Both the position numbers and the translations under genes were made by a program. This document shows, one piece after another, positions 24,815-32,891 of a DNA stretch of 64,000 nucleotides (within the stretch, counting starts at the first letter, position 1; every line of letters begins with the position of its first letter). The notes under the pieces were generated by a model. That model saw only the letters and a program-made list of their open reading frames with translations, searched no databases and was not told where the DNA came from. The DNA comes from Hyphomicrobiales bacterium (GTDB lineage Bacteria; Pseudomonadota; Alphaproteobacteria; Rhizobiales; Rhizobiaceae): assembly GCA_900469625.1 (NCBI GenBank), contig UBXV01000005.1:169844-233843 (forward strand), written 5' to 3'.

Positions 24815-25963
24815 ATGTTGTTCTGGATCCTTGTCGCCACCCTGACGGCGGCTGTCGCTGCCGTGCTCATCCTCCCGTTGCTGCGGGCGGCAGCACCCGC
24901 GTCGTCTCCCCACAGTCATGATATCGAAGTCTATCGCGATCAGCTCGAAGAGCTGACGCGTGATCAGGAAAGCGGCCTGATCAACGGCGACGATGCCGAG
25001 CTTGCCCGTGCCGAGGTCGCGCGTCGATTGCTGGCCGCCGGCGAGATCGATCGTGCCGCGGAGCCGGCCGCGCCGACGCGCCGCAGCGTCAACGTTCTGG
25101 CGCAGGCCTTCGTGCTGCTCTGTCTTCCCGCCATCGGGCTCTGTCTTTACTTGTTTACCGGCAGCCCGGGTGTTCCGGCGCAGCCGCTGGCCGCGCGCCT
25201 TGCCGATCCCGGTTCCGACATCAACATTCTGATCGCACGGGCAGAAAACCATCTGGCGCAAAACCCTGATGACGGTGCCGGCTGGGAGGTGCTTGCGCCG
25301 ATCTACATGCGCAACGGTCGCGTCGAGGAGGCGGTTGCCGCCTATGATAGCGCCGTGCGCCTGCTCGGGCCGACGCCGGCACGGCTCGGAGGTTATGCCG
25401 AGGCGTTGATCACGCTGTCGGGCGGTCTGGTGACCACCGAGGCACAGGCGGCGCTGCGCAGATCGCTTGCCATCGATCCGAACGATCCGCGCTCCGAGTA
25501 TTATCTGGCCCTCGGCCTGAAGCAGGAAGGCAAGAAGGACGAGGCGCTGGCCGCGTTCAACCGGCTGATCGCCGGCTCTCCGGCGGATGCGCCGTGGGTG
25601 CCGCTGGTCAAGCAGCACGTGGCGGAGCTTTCGGGCGGAGCTGCCGGAAGTGTTGCAGCGGCGGCGCCTGGAAACCCGAGCGCTGACGATATCGCCGCCG
25701 CGCAGGATATGAGCGCCGGCGACCGCCAGGAGATGATCCGCGGCATGGTCGAGAGCCTCGCCAGCCGTCTCAAGGAGGATCCTGCCAATCTCGAAGGCTG
25801 GGCGCGGCTGATCCGGTCGCATGTTGTGCTTGATCAGAAAGATCAGGCCGCTGCCGCCCTGAAGGAAAGCCAAAAGACCTTCCCCGCAGATGGCGACGAA
25901 GGAAAACAATTGCTGGCGCTCGCCCGGGAACTCGGGATCAAGACGGACGGAGAAACGCAATGA
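24815..25963 (+). CDS. ccmI: CcmI (CycH) cytochrome c maturation TPR protein
   Basis: A 382-residue protein. Two membrane helices (1-24 and about 96-115) flank a cytoplasmic loop with the [19 protein letters not shown] helix, followed by periplasmic TPR repeats (about 140-380; [45 protein letters not shown]). CcmI binds apocytochrome c and delivers it to CcmFH. It overlaps ccmE by four bases and starts the ccmI-ccmE-ccmF-ccmH operon, the rhizobial cycHJKL. The start is ATG 24815 with a weak ribosome-binding site. Mutants in cycH of rhizobia lack c-type cytochromes and fix no nitrogen (established for the family). Confidence 0.95.
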   Translation: MLFWILVATLTAAVAAVLILPLLRAAAPASSPHSHDIEVYRDQLEELTRDQESGLINGDDAELARAEVARRLLAAGEIDRAAEPAAPTRRSVNVLAQAFVLLCLPAIGLCLYLFTGSPGVPAQPLAARLADPGSDINILIARAENHLAQNPDDGAGWEVLAPIYMRNGRVEEAVAAYDSAVRLLGPTPARLGGYAEALITLSGGLVTTEAQAALRRSLAIDPNDPRSEYYLALGLKQEGKKDEALAAFNRLIAGSPADAPWVPLVKQHVAELSGGAAGSVAAAAPGNPSADDIAAAQDMSAGDRQEMIRGMVESLASRLKEDPANLEGWARLIRSHVVLDQKDQAAAALKESQKTFPADGDEGKQLLALARELGIKTDGETQ

Positions 25964-26412
25964 CGCGCAAACAGAAGCGGCTGGCGATCATCGGCGGTGG
26001 CGTCGGCTTTCTGACGTTGGCCGTCCTGCTGGTGATGTTCGCCTTCAGCCAGGCAATCGCCTATTTCTATGTGCCAAGCGATCTCGCCAAGGCCGACGTG
26101 CCGCCGGGAACGCGCATCCGCCTCGGCGGTCTGGTCGAGGCGGGATCGGTCAAGCGCGGCGACGGCAAGACCGTGACCTTTACCGTCACCGATACACTCG
26201 GCCAGGTGCCGGTGACCTACACCGGTATCCTGCCGGACCTGTTCCGCGAAGGGCAGGGCGTGGTGACCGAAGGCACATTCGTCGCTGGAAGCTCCGTCTT
26301 CGTTGCGGATTCCGTACTTGCCAAGCATGATGAAACCTACATGCCCAAGGACGTCGCCGATCGCCTCAAGGCGCAGGGTGTCGAACTCAGCGGGAAGGAA
26401 ACCGTTCGATGA
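25960..26412 (+). CDS. ccmE: CcmE (CycJ) periplasmic heme chaperone
   Basis: A 150-residue protein: one N-terminal membrane helix (8-30) and an OB-fold periplasmic domain. The heme-binding motif is seen as [11 protein letters not shown], with His123 the covalent heme ligand and Tyr127 the axial partner. It receives heme from CcmC and passes it to CcmF. It overlaps both neighbours by four bases. The length is standard. Confidence 0.96.
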   Translation: MTRKQKRLAIIGGGVGFLTLAVLLVMFAFSQAIAYFYVPSDLAKADVPPGTRIRLGGLVEAGSVKRGDGKTVTFTVTDTLGQVPVTYTGILPDLFREGQGVVTEGTFVAGSSVFVADSVLAKHDETYMPKDVADRLKAQGVELSGKETVR

Positions 26413-28397
26413 TCATCGAACTCGGACATTACGCGCTGGTTCTGGCGCTGGCGACCGCCTTCGTCCAGGCCGCCCTGCCGATCATGGGCGCCCGGCTCAA
26501 CGACCGCGCCCTGATGGAGCTTGCGTCGAGCGCGGCACTCGCCTGCTTCCTGCTCGTCGCCTTCTCTTTCGCGGTGCTGACCTTCGCCTACGTGACCTCC
26601 GATTTCTCGGTGCGCAACGTCTGGGAAAACTCGCATTCGCTGAAGCCGCTGATCTACAAGATCTCGGGCGTCTGGGGAAACCATGAAGGATCGATGCTGC
26701 TCTGGCTCCTGATCCTTGTCTTCTTTTCGGCGCTGGTCGCCACATTCGGCCGCAACCTGCCGGAAACGTTGAAGGCGAACGTGCTCGCTGTCCAGGCCTG
26801 GATTGCGGTGGCCTTCACGCTGTTCATCCTGCTGACGTCGAACCCCTTTGCCCGCCTGATCCCGGCGCCGGGCGAAGGCAAGGACTTGAACCCGATCCTG
26901 CAGGACATCGGCCTCGCCATCCACCCGCCCTTGCTCTATCTCGGCTATGTCGGCTTTTCCGTCTGCTTCTCCTTTGCCATCGCCGCCCTGATCGAAGGCC
27001 GCATCGATGCCGCCTGGGCGCGCTGGGTGCGCCCATGGACCCTTGCCGCCTGGACGTTCCTGACGGCAGGCATCTCGATGGGCTCCTACTGGGCCTATTA
27101 CGAGCTTGGCTGGGGCGGTTGGTGGTTCTGGGATCCGGTCGAGAACGCCTCCTTCATGCCGTGGCTTGCCGGCACAGCGCTGCTGCATTCCGCGCTCGTC
27201 ATGGAGAAGCGTGAGGCTCTGAAGATCTGGACCGTGCTGCTGGCGATCATGACATTCTCCCTGTCGTTGCTCGGCACCTTCCTCGTGCGCTCCGGCGTGC
27301 TGACGTCCGTCCATGCCTTCGCCACCGATCCGACGCGCGGCGTCTTCATCCTCGCGATCCTCGTCTTCTTCATCGGTGGCGCATTCTCGCTGTTCGCCTT
27401 CCGCGCGTCGCGGCTGAAGTCCGGCGGCATCTTCGCGCCGATCTCGCGCGAGGGCGCTCTCGTCTTCAACAACCTCATCCTGACGACGGCGACGGCAACT
27501 GTCTTGACCGGCACACTTTATCCGCTGGTGCTCGAGGCGCTGACCGGCGACAAGATTTCGGTCGGGCCGCCCTTCTTCAACATGACCTTCGGACTGTTGA
27601 TGCTGCCGCTTCTGTTTGCAGTTCCCTTCGGTCCGCTGCTGGCATGGAAGCGCGGTGACCTCGCGGGCGTTTCCCAGCGGCTGTTTGCCGCCGTCGCAGT
27701 CGGCCTCTTCTTCGGCTGCATCTACTATTACGTCATGAACGGCGGCCCCATCCTTGCGCTGTTCGGCATCGCGCTCGGCGTCTATGTGATCGTCGGCGCG
27801 CTAACGGACCTGGCGCTGCGCTCGGGGCTCGGCAAGGTGGCGGGCAATGTTGCCTGGAGACGCTTCTCCGGCCTGCCGCGCTCGGCCTTCGGCACGGCGC
27901 TTGCCCATATCGGTCTCGGCGTCACGCTGATCGGCATCGTCGCTGTCACCGCCTTCGAGACCGAAACCGTGGTCGAAATGAAGCCGGGCATGACGGTGGA
28001 TGCCGGTGGCTACACACTGCGCTTCGACGGCATGCGCAACGGCAGCGGTCCGAACTATTCCGAAGAATCCGGTCATTTCACCATCATGAGCGGCGGCGTC
28101 GTCGTTACCGACATCTGGTCGTCCAAGCGCCTCTATCAGGCGCGGCGCATGCCGACGACGGAGGCGGGTATCCGCACCTTCGGTCTCAGCCAGCTCTATG
28201 TCTCGCTTGGCGACCAGATCAGTGAAGGCGGCATCGTCGTGCGCATCTGGTGGAAGCCGATGATCCTGTGCATCTGGGGCGGCACGCTGTTCATGATGGC
28301 GGGCGGGTTCGTGTCACTCAGTGATCGTCGCCTGCGTGTCGGCGCGCCGACACGCGCCAAGCGGCCGAAAACCATCCCGGTGGGGGCGGCCGAATGA
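26409..28397 (+). CDS. ccmF: CcmF (CycK) heme lyase subunit
   Basis: A 662-residue polytopic protein with about 15 predicted helices. The WWD heme-handling motif is visible as [20 protein letters not shown] near residues 233-252, with conserved periplasmic histidines around it (for instance [11 protein letters not shown] near 92-102). With CcmH and CcmI it forms the cytochrome c heme lyase that ligates heme to CXXCH sites in the periplasm. Overlaps ccmE and ccmH by four bases each, so expression is coupled. Confidence 0.96.
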   Translation: MIIELGHYALVLALATAFVQAALPIMGARLNDRALMELASSAALACFLLVAFSFAVLTFAYVTSDFSVRNVWENSHSLKPLIYKISGVWGNHEGSMLLWLLILVFFSALVATFGRNLPETLKANVLAVQAWIAVAFTLFILLTSNPFARLIPAPGEGKDLNPILQDIGLAIHPPLLYLGYVGFSVCFSFAIAALIEGRIDAAWARWVRPWTLAAWTFLTAGISMGSYWAYYELGWGGWWFWDPVENASFMPWLAGTALLHSALVMEKREALKIWTVLLAIMTFSLSLLGTFLVRSGVLTSVHAFATDPTRGVFILAILVFFIGGAFSLFAFRASRLKSGGIFAPISREGALVFNNLILTTATATVLTGTLYPLVLEALTGDKISVGPPFFNMTFGLLMLPLLFAVPFGPLLAWKRGDLAGVSQRLFAAVAVGLFFGCIYYYVMNGGPILALFGIALGVYVIVGALTDLALRSGLGKVAGNVAWRRFSGLPRSAFGTALAHIGLGVTLIGIVAVTAFETETVVEMKPGMTVDAGGYTLRFDGMRNGSGPNYSEESGHFTIMSGGVVVTDIWSSKRLYQARRMPTTEAGIRTFGLSQLYVSLGDQISEGGIVVRIWWKPMILCIWGGTLFMMAGGFVSLSDRRLRVGAPTRAKRPKTIPVGAAE

Positions 28398-28849
28398 ACC
28401 GTTTCCTGCTGGCGTTGTTTCTGCTCATGGCGTCGTTCGGTCCGAGCTTCGCCGTCAATCCGGACGAGGTTCTGGCCGATCCGGCCCTTGAGGCGCGGGC
28501 ACGGGCACTTTCAGCCGAGCTGCGCTGCATGGTCTGCCAGAACCAGTCGATCGACGATTCCAATGCCGAGCTTGCGAAGGACCTGCGCGTGCTGGTGCGC
28601 GAGCGGCTGGTCAACGGCGATAGCGACGCGGCGGTGATCGACTATGTCGTTTCGCGCTACGGCGAATTCGTGCTTTTGAAGCCGCGGCTCGAAACCAAGA
28701 CCATGATCCTCTGGGGCATGCCGATCCTGCTTCTCCTCGCCGGTGCCGCGACGCTGCTGGTGGCTTCGGTCAAGCGCAGTCGCCAATCGCGGGGAACGCC
28801 GCTGTCGGACGACGAGAAGGAAAAGCTGAAGAAGCTGCTTCAGCCCTAA
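28394..28849 (+). CDS. ccmH: CcmH (CycL) apocytochrome c thiol reductase
   Basis: A 151-residue protein: a signal peptide or first helix (1-20), the thioredoxin-like motif [11 protein letters not shown] with Cys45 and Cys48, the helical segment [35 protein letters not shown], and a C-terminal membrane helix (about 108-126) with a charged cytoplasmic end. It reduces the apocytochrome CXXCH disulfide before heme attachment. Last gene of the ccmIEFH operon; a GC hairpin (28860-28877) follows. Confidence 0.96.
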   Translation: MNRFLLALFLLMASFGPSFAVNPDEVLADPALEARARALSAELRCMVCQNQSIDDSNAELAKDLRVLVRERLVNGDSDAAVIDYVVSRYGEFVLLKPRLETKTMILWGMPILLLLAGAATLLVASVKRSRQSRGTPLSDDEKEKLKKLLQP

Positions 28850-28859
28850 TCCCTATGGG

Positions 28860-28877
28860 CGAGGCGCTGTCGCCTCG
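28860..28877 (+). terminator. hairpin after ccmH
   Basis: A 7-bp stem CGAGGCG/CGCCTCG with a CTGT loop, 10 bases after the ccmH stop. There is no T run, so it may only pause transcription or protect the 3' end. Confidence 0.45.
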
Positions 28878-28909
28878 TCCCAACATTACCAAAAATTCAC
28901 TTTCCGGAC

Positions 28910-28934
28910 AGAACTCAGTAAGGTCCCATCCGTT
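28910..28934 (+). promoter_or_regulatory. candidate ECF-sigma promoter for degP
   Basis: AGAAC (28910-28914), 16 bases, CGTT (28931-28934): one mismatch from the EcfG consensus GGAAC-N16-CGTT, and GAAC is common to ECF -35 elements. It lies about 130 bases before the degP ATG. Confidence 0.4.
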
Positions 28935-29060
28935 ACATCTTTCGTCATCGGCTGTTCCTCCAGTCAGCCAACAGCGAGATCGCCACCCCCGCGGCGACCC
29001 TCGAAATCACGATGTCGAAGCCGCCTGTCCGCGGCTTCCAGGAAAGAAAAGGCAAAACGG

Positions 29061-30617
29061 ATGTTTACGACCAAATCCCTGCGTCCCTCTCTCAAGACTG
29101 TCCTGAAGGCTTCGACGGTTGCGGGTCTTGCGGCCGTCATGTTGACCTCCGGCCTGCCGGCCACGATCACCCAGTCCTTTGCCGATCCCGTCAAGGTCGA
29201 TGCGCCCCAGGTGCCGAGCTTTGCTAACGTCGTCGAGGCCGTTTCTCCGGCCGTCGTCTCCGTGCGTGTTCAGTCGCGCGCCAAGCCGGTTGCCGACGAT
29301 GGCAACAACTTCACTTTCGATTTCGGCGGCCGCGGCCTGGATGAGCTCCCCGACGATCACCCGCTGAAGCGTTTCTTCAAGGAATTCGGCCCGCGCGGCG
29401 ATGAGCGCGCAGAGCGCGGTCCCGGCCGTCGCAGTCCGCATGGCGAAGGTCGCCTGCGTCCGACGTCTCAGGGCTCCGGCTTCTTCATCTCCGAAGACGG
29501 CTACCTCGTCACCAACAACCACGTCGTTTCCGATGGTGCCGCCTTCACGGTCATCCTCAACGACGGCACGGAGCTTGATGCCAAGCTGATCGGCAAGGAC
29601 AGCCGTACCGATCTGGCCGTGCTGAAGGTCGATGACAAGCGCAAGTTCACCTATGTCAGCTGGGCAGACGATAACAAGGTCCGCGTCGGCGACTGGGTCG
29701 TCGCGGTCGGCAACCCCTTCGGCCTCGGCGGCACGGTGACATCCGGCATCATCTCGGCCCGTGGCCGCGATATCGGCTCCGGCCCCTATGACGATTATCT
29801 GCAGGTGGATGCAGCCGTGAACCGCGGCAACTCCGGCGGCCCGACCTTCAACCTCTCGGGCGAAGTTGTCGGCATCAACACGGCGATCTTCTCGCCGTCG
29901 GGCGGCAATGTCGGCATCGCCTTCGCCATCCCGGCGTCCGTCGCCAAGGACGTCGTTGCCGACCTGATCAAGGACGGCTCGGTTTCGCGCGGCTGGCTCG
30001 GTGTTCAGATCCAGCCGGTGAGCAAGGATATCGCCGAATCGCTCGGCTTGTCCGAAGCCAACGGCGCCCTCGTCGTCGAACCGCAGGCCGGTTCGCCAGG
30101 CGAGAAGGCCGGCATCAAGAAGGGCGACGTCGTCACGGCGCTCAACGGCGACACCATCAAGGATCCACGCGATCTGGCCCGCAAGGTCGCCGGCATCCGC
30201 CCGGGCACCACGGTCGATGTCGCGCTGTGGCGCAACGGCAAGTCCGAAACCGTCAAGCTGGAGATCGGCACGCTGCCGAAGGACGACAAGGAAGCGGCCA
30301 AGGACGAGGGCGCCCAGTCCGAGGAAACCCAGCCGTCTAGCGAGCAGGCGCTCGCCGATCTCGGCATGACGGTCGTGCCTTCCGAGGACGGCAAGGGCGT
30401 GACGATCGCCTCGGTCGACGAGGAATCCGATGCCAGCGACCGCGGTCTGAAGCAGGGCGAAAAGATCGTTTCGGTCAACAATCAGGAAGTGAAGTCGGCC
30501 GACGATATCCTCAAGGTGATCACCACCGCCAAGAAGGACGGTCGCAGCAAGGCGCTCTTCCAGATCGAGGCCGAGGGTGGCAGCCGCTTCGTGGCGCTTC
30601 CCATCGACCAGGGCTGA
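29061..30617 (+). CDS. degP: DegP/HtrA periplasmic serine protease
   Basis: A 518-residue exported protease/chaperone. Signal peptide (1-41, ending SFADP), trypsin-like domain with catalytic triad His154 (TNNHVVSDG), Asp184 (SRTDLAVLKV) and Ser258 (NRGNSGGP), then two PDZ domains (about 290-375 and 410-500). A charged loop at 108-130 (RGDERAERGPGRRSPHGEGR) corresponds to the LA loop. It degrades or refolds misfolded envelope proteins. It lies 211 bases after ccmH and upstream of a two-component pair, the rhizobial degP1 arrangement. Confidence 0.95.
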   Translation: MFTTKSLRPSLKTVLKASTVAGLAAVMLTSGLPATITQSFADPVKVDAPQVPSFANVVEAVSPAVVSVRVQSRAKPVADDGNNFTFDFGGRGLDELPDDHPLKRFFKEFGPRGDERAERGPGRRSPHGEGRLRPTSQGSGFFISEDGYLVTNNHVVSDGAAFTVILNDGTELDAKLIGKDSRTDLAVLKVDDKRKFTYVSWADDNKVRVGDWVVAVGNPFGLGGTVTSGIISARGRDIGSGPYDDYLQVDAAVNRGNSGGPTFNLSGEVVGINTAIFSPSGGNVGIAFAIPASVAKDVVADLIKDGSVSRGWLGVQIQPVSKDIAESLGLSEANGALVVEPQAGSPGEKAGIKKGDVVTALNGDTIKDPRDLARKVAGIRPGTTVDVALWRNGKSETVKLEIGTLPKDDKEAAKDEGAQSEETQPSSEQALADLGMTVVPSEDGKGVTIASVDEESDASDRGLKQGEKIVSVNNQEVKSADDILKVITTAKKDGRSKALFQIEAEGGSRFVALPIDQG

Positions 30618-30642
30618 TCGCGGCAGCGAATGAATGACCAGG

Positions 30643-30673
30643 GCGCCGCGATATCTGAGCGATTTCGCGGCGC
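30643..30673 (+). terminator. hairpin between degP and the next regulator gene
   Basis: A 9-bp stem GCGCCGCGA/TCGCGGCGC (30643-30651 with 30665-30673), 26 bases after the degP stop. No clear T run follows, so termination may be partial and allow read-through into the regulator genes. Confidence 0.55.
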
Positions 30674-30753
30674 TTGCCGTTTGGGGCGAAGTGATCGCCA
30701 TTCCGGTTGTCGGAAAGCCCGAAACCGGTTGAGACAGACAGGGGTCCGGGACT

Positions 30754-31455
30754 ATGGTCACGCGTATGAAGATTCTGATCATTGAAGACGATATCGAGGC
30801 TGCCGCCTATCTGGCAAAGGCGTTCCGGGAAGCCGGGATCGTCTGTGACCACGCCAGCGATGGCGAGAGTGGCCTCTTCATGGCGAGCGAGAACAGCTAC
30901 GACGTTCTCGTGGTCGACCGCATGTTGCCGCGCCGAGACGGCCTGTCGGTGATCTCGGAGCTGCGCCGCAAGGATATCCACACGCCGGTGCTGATCCTGT
31001 CGGCGCTCGGCCAGGTCGACGACCGGGTGACGGGCCTGCGCGCCGGCGGCGACGATTACCTGCCGAAGCCCTATGCCTTCAACGAGCTTCTCGCCCGTGT
31101 CGAGGTGCTCGGCCGCCGCAAGGGAACGCCGGAGCAGGACATGGTCTATCGGGTCGGCGACCTCGAGCTCGACCGCCTGTCGCACTCGGTCCGCCGCCAG
31201 GGCAAGGAAATTCCGCTGCAGCCGCGCGAGTTCCGGCTGCTCGAATATCTGATGAAGAATGCCGGCCAGGTCGTCACCCGCACGATGCTGCTCGAAAACG
31301 TCTGGGACTACCACTTCGACCCGCAGACCAACGTCATCGACGTGCACGTCTCACGGCTGCGCTCGAAGATCGAGAAGGACTTCGACCTGCCGCTGCTGCG
31401 AACCGTGCGGGGTGCCGGCTATATGATCAAGGATGACCGGACCGCGACCGCATGA
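30754..31455 (+). CDS. OmpR-family response regulator
   Basis: A 233-residue regulator: receiver domain with Glu11-Asp12-Asp13, phospho-acceptor Asp55 in VLVVDRMLPRRDG and DDYLPKPYAF, then an OmpR-type winged helix (about 130-228; LQPREFRLLEYLMKNAGQVVTRTMLLENVW, VHVSRLRSKI). Closest to CusR/QseB-like regulators. The start is ATG 30754; ATG 30766 (MKILIIEDD) is an alternative. It overlaps the histidine kinase by four bases. Its place right after degP suggests envelope stress, but targets are unknown. Confidence 0.92.
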   Translation: MVTRMKILIIEDDIEAAAYLAKAFREAGIVCDHASDGESGLFMASENSYDVLVVDRMLPRRDGLSVISELRRKDIHTPVLILSALGQVDDRVTGLRAGGDDYLPKPYAFNELLARVEVLGRRKGTPEQDMVYRVGDLELDRLSHSVRRQGKEIPLQPREFRLLEYLMKNAGQVVTRTMLLENVWDYHFDPQTNVIDVHVSRLRSKIEKDFDLPLLRTVRGAGYMIKDDRTATA

Positions 31456-32858
31456 GCAAAATCGGCGTCCTGTTCCGGACAACTGCGGTTCGGCTGTCTG
31501 CGCTCTACCTGATCCTCTTTTCGCTCTGCGCCGCCTTTCTCGTCTTCTACGTCACCGGCATGTCGGAGCGGCTGCTGCAGCAGCAGACGCGCGATGCGGT
31601 GACGGCGGAGGTGACGCAGATCGAGCAGGTCTACACCCGCGCCGGGATCAACGGCCTGCTGCGCTCGCTCGAGAGGCGCGCGCGCCAGCCGGGTGCCAAT
31701 CTCTATGTGATCGCCGGCCCGAGCGGTGAAATCCTTGCCGGCAATGTCGCCAGCCTCGAGCCCGGCCTTCTCGATCGTGAAGGCTGGACCGACAAACCCT
31801 TCGCCTACCAGCGCTATACCGACGAAACGCGCCAGGACAGCCATGTGGCGCTTGCCCATGTGCTCGTGCTCGACAACGGCCTGCGCATCCTGGTCGGCCG
31901 TGACCTGCAGGAGCCGCAGAAGTTTCGCGCCCTCGTGCGCCAGGCGCTCATGGTGGCGCTCGGCATCATGGGGATCGGGGCGCTAATCATCTGGTTCGCC
32001 ATCGGTCGCAACGCACTGAAGCGTATCGACCGCATGTCCGAGGCGAGCACCAAGATCATGGCGGGCGATCTGTCGCAGCGCCTGCCGATGAGCGGTTCCG
32101 GTGACGAATTTGACCGGCTTTCCGAATCCCTGAATGCGATGCTCGAACGCATCGAGAAGCTGAACGAAGGCCTGCGCCAGGTCTCCGACAATATCGCCCA
32201 CGACCTGAAGACGCCGCTGACGCGGCTGCGCAACAAGGCGGAAGCGGCATTGGCGCGCAAGGGCACGAGCCAGCGCGGCGCGCTCGAGGAAATCATCGGC
32301 GAATCGGACCAGCTGATCCGCACCTTCAATGCGCTCTTGATGATCTCGCGCGTCGAGGCAGGTTCGGCGGCAGCGGAGATGAGCGAGGTCGACCTGTCGC
32401 AGATCGTGTCGGACTGCGTCGAACTCTATGAACCGGTCGCCGAAGATGTCGGTTTGCGGCTGGAGGCAGATGTCGAGCCGGGCATGGTCATTTCGGGCAA
32501 TCGTGAACTCGTCGGCCAGGCGCTCGGCAACCTGCTGGACAACGCGCTCAAATACGCTGAAGGCGCCACCGATCCGCAGATCAAGGTTTCGCTCGGCAAG
32601 CGCGACGGCAAGGTCTTCCTGTCGGTCGCCGATCACGGCCCCGGTGTTCCCGAAGACAAGCGCGAGGACGTCGTCAAGCGCTTTGTGCGGCTGGATGAAA
32701 GCCGCTCGAAGCCAGGCACGGGCCTCGGCCTGTCGCTGGTCGAGGCCGTGATGGAGATGCACCACGGTGACCTGGATCTGGCCGCGACCGATCCCGATGC
32801 GGCCGAGAACGGCAAGGGATTGACGGTGCACATGGTTTTCCCGCCGCCCGCGAGCTGA
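31452..32858 (+). CDS. sensor histidine kinase paired with the preceding regulator
   Basis: A 468-residue kinase: membrane helices at about 13-35 and 164-184 flank a periplasmic domain of about 125 residues; HAMP domain (about 185-238), HisKA with His250 in VSDNIAHDLKTPLTRLRNK, and HATPase_c (LGNLLDNALKYAEG; VADHGPGVP; GTGLGLSLVEAV). It overlaps the response regulator by four bases, so it is its cognate kinase. The signal is unknown; neighbours degP and glnE suggest no clear physiology beyond envelope status. Confidence 0.92.
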   Translation: MSKIGVLFRTTAVRLSALYLILFSLCAAFLVFYVTGMSERLLQQQTRDAVTAEVTQIEQVYTRAGINGLLRSLERRARQPGANLYVIAGPSGEILAGNVASLEPGLLDREGWTDKPFAYQRYTDETRQDSHVALAHVLVLDNGLRILVGRDLQEPQKFRALVRQALMVALGIMGIGALIIWFAIGRNALKRIDRMSEASTKIMAGDLSQRLPMSGSGDEFDRLSESLNAMLERIEKLNEGLRQVSDNIAHDLKTPLTRLRNKAEAALARKGTSQRGALEEIIGESDQLIRTFNALLMISRVEAGSAAAEMSEVDLSQIVSDCVELYEPVAEDVGLRLEADVEPGMVISGNRELVGQALGNLLDNALKYAEGATDPQIKVSLGKRDGKVFLSVADHGPGVPEDKREDVVKRFVRLDESRSKPGTGLGLSLVEAVMEMHHGDLDLAATDPDAAENGKGLTVHMVFPPPAS

Positions 32859-32891
32859 TAGACCGGTTTGCGGAGAACAGGGGGAGACGGC

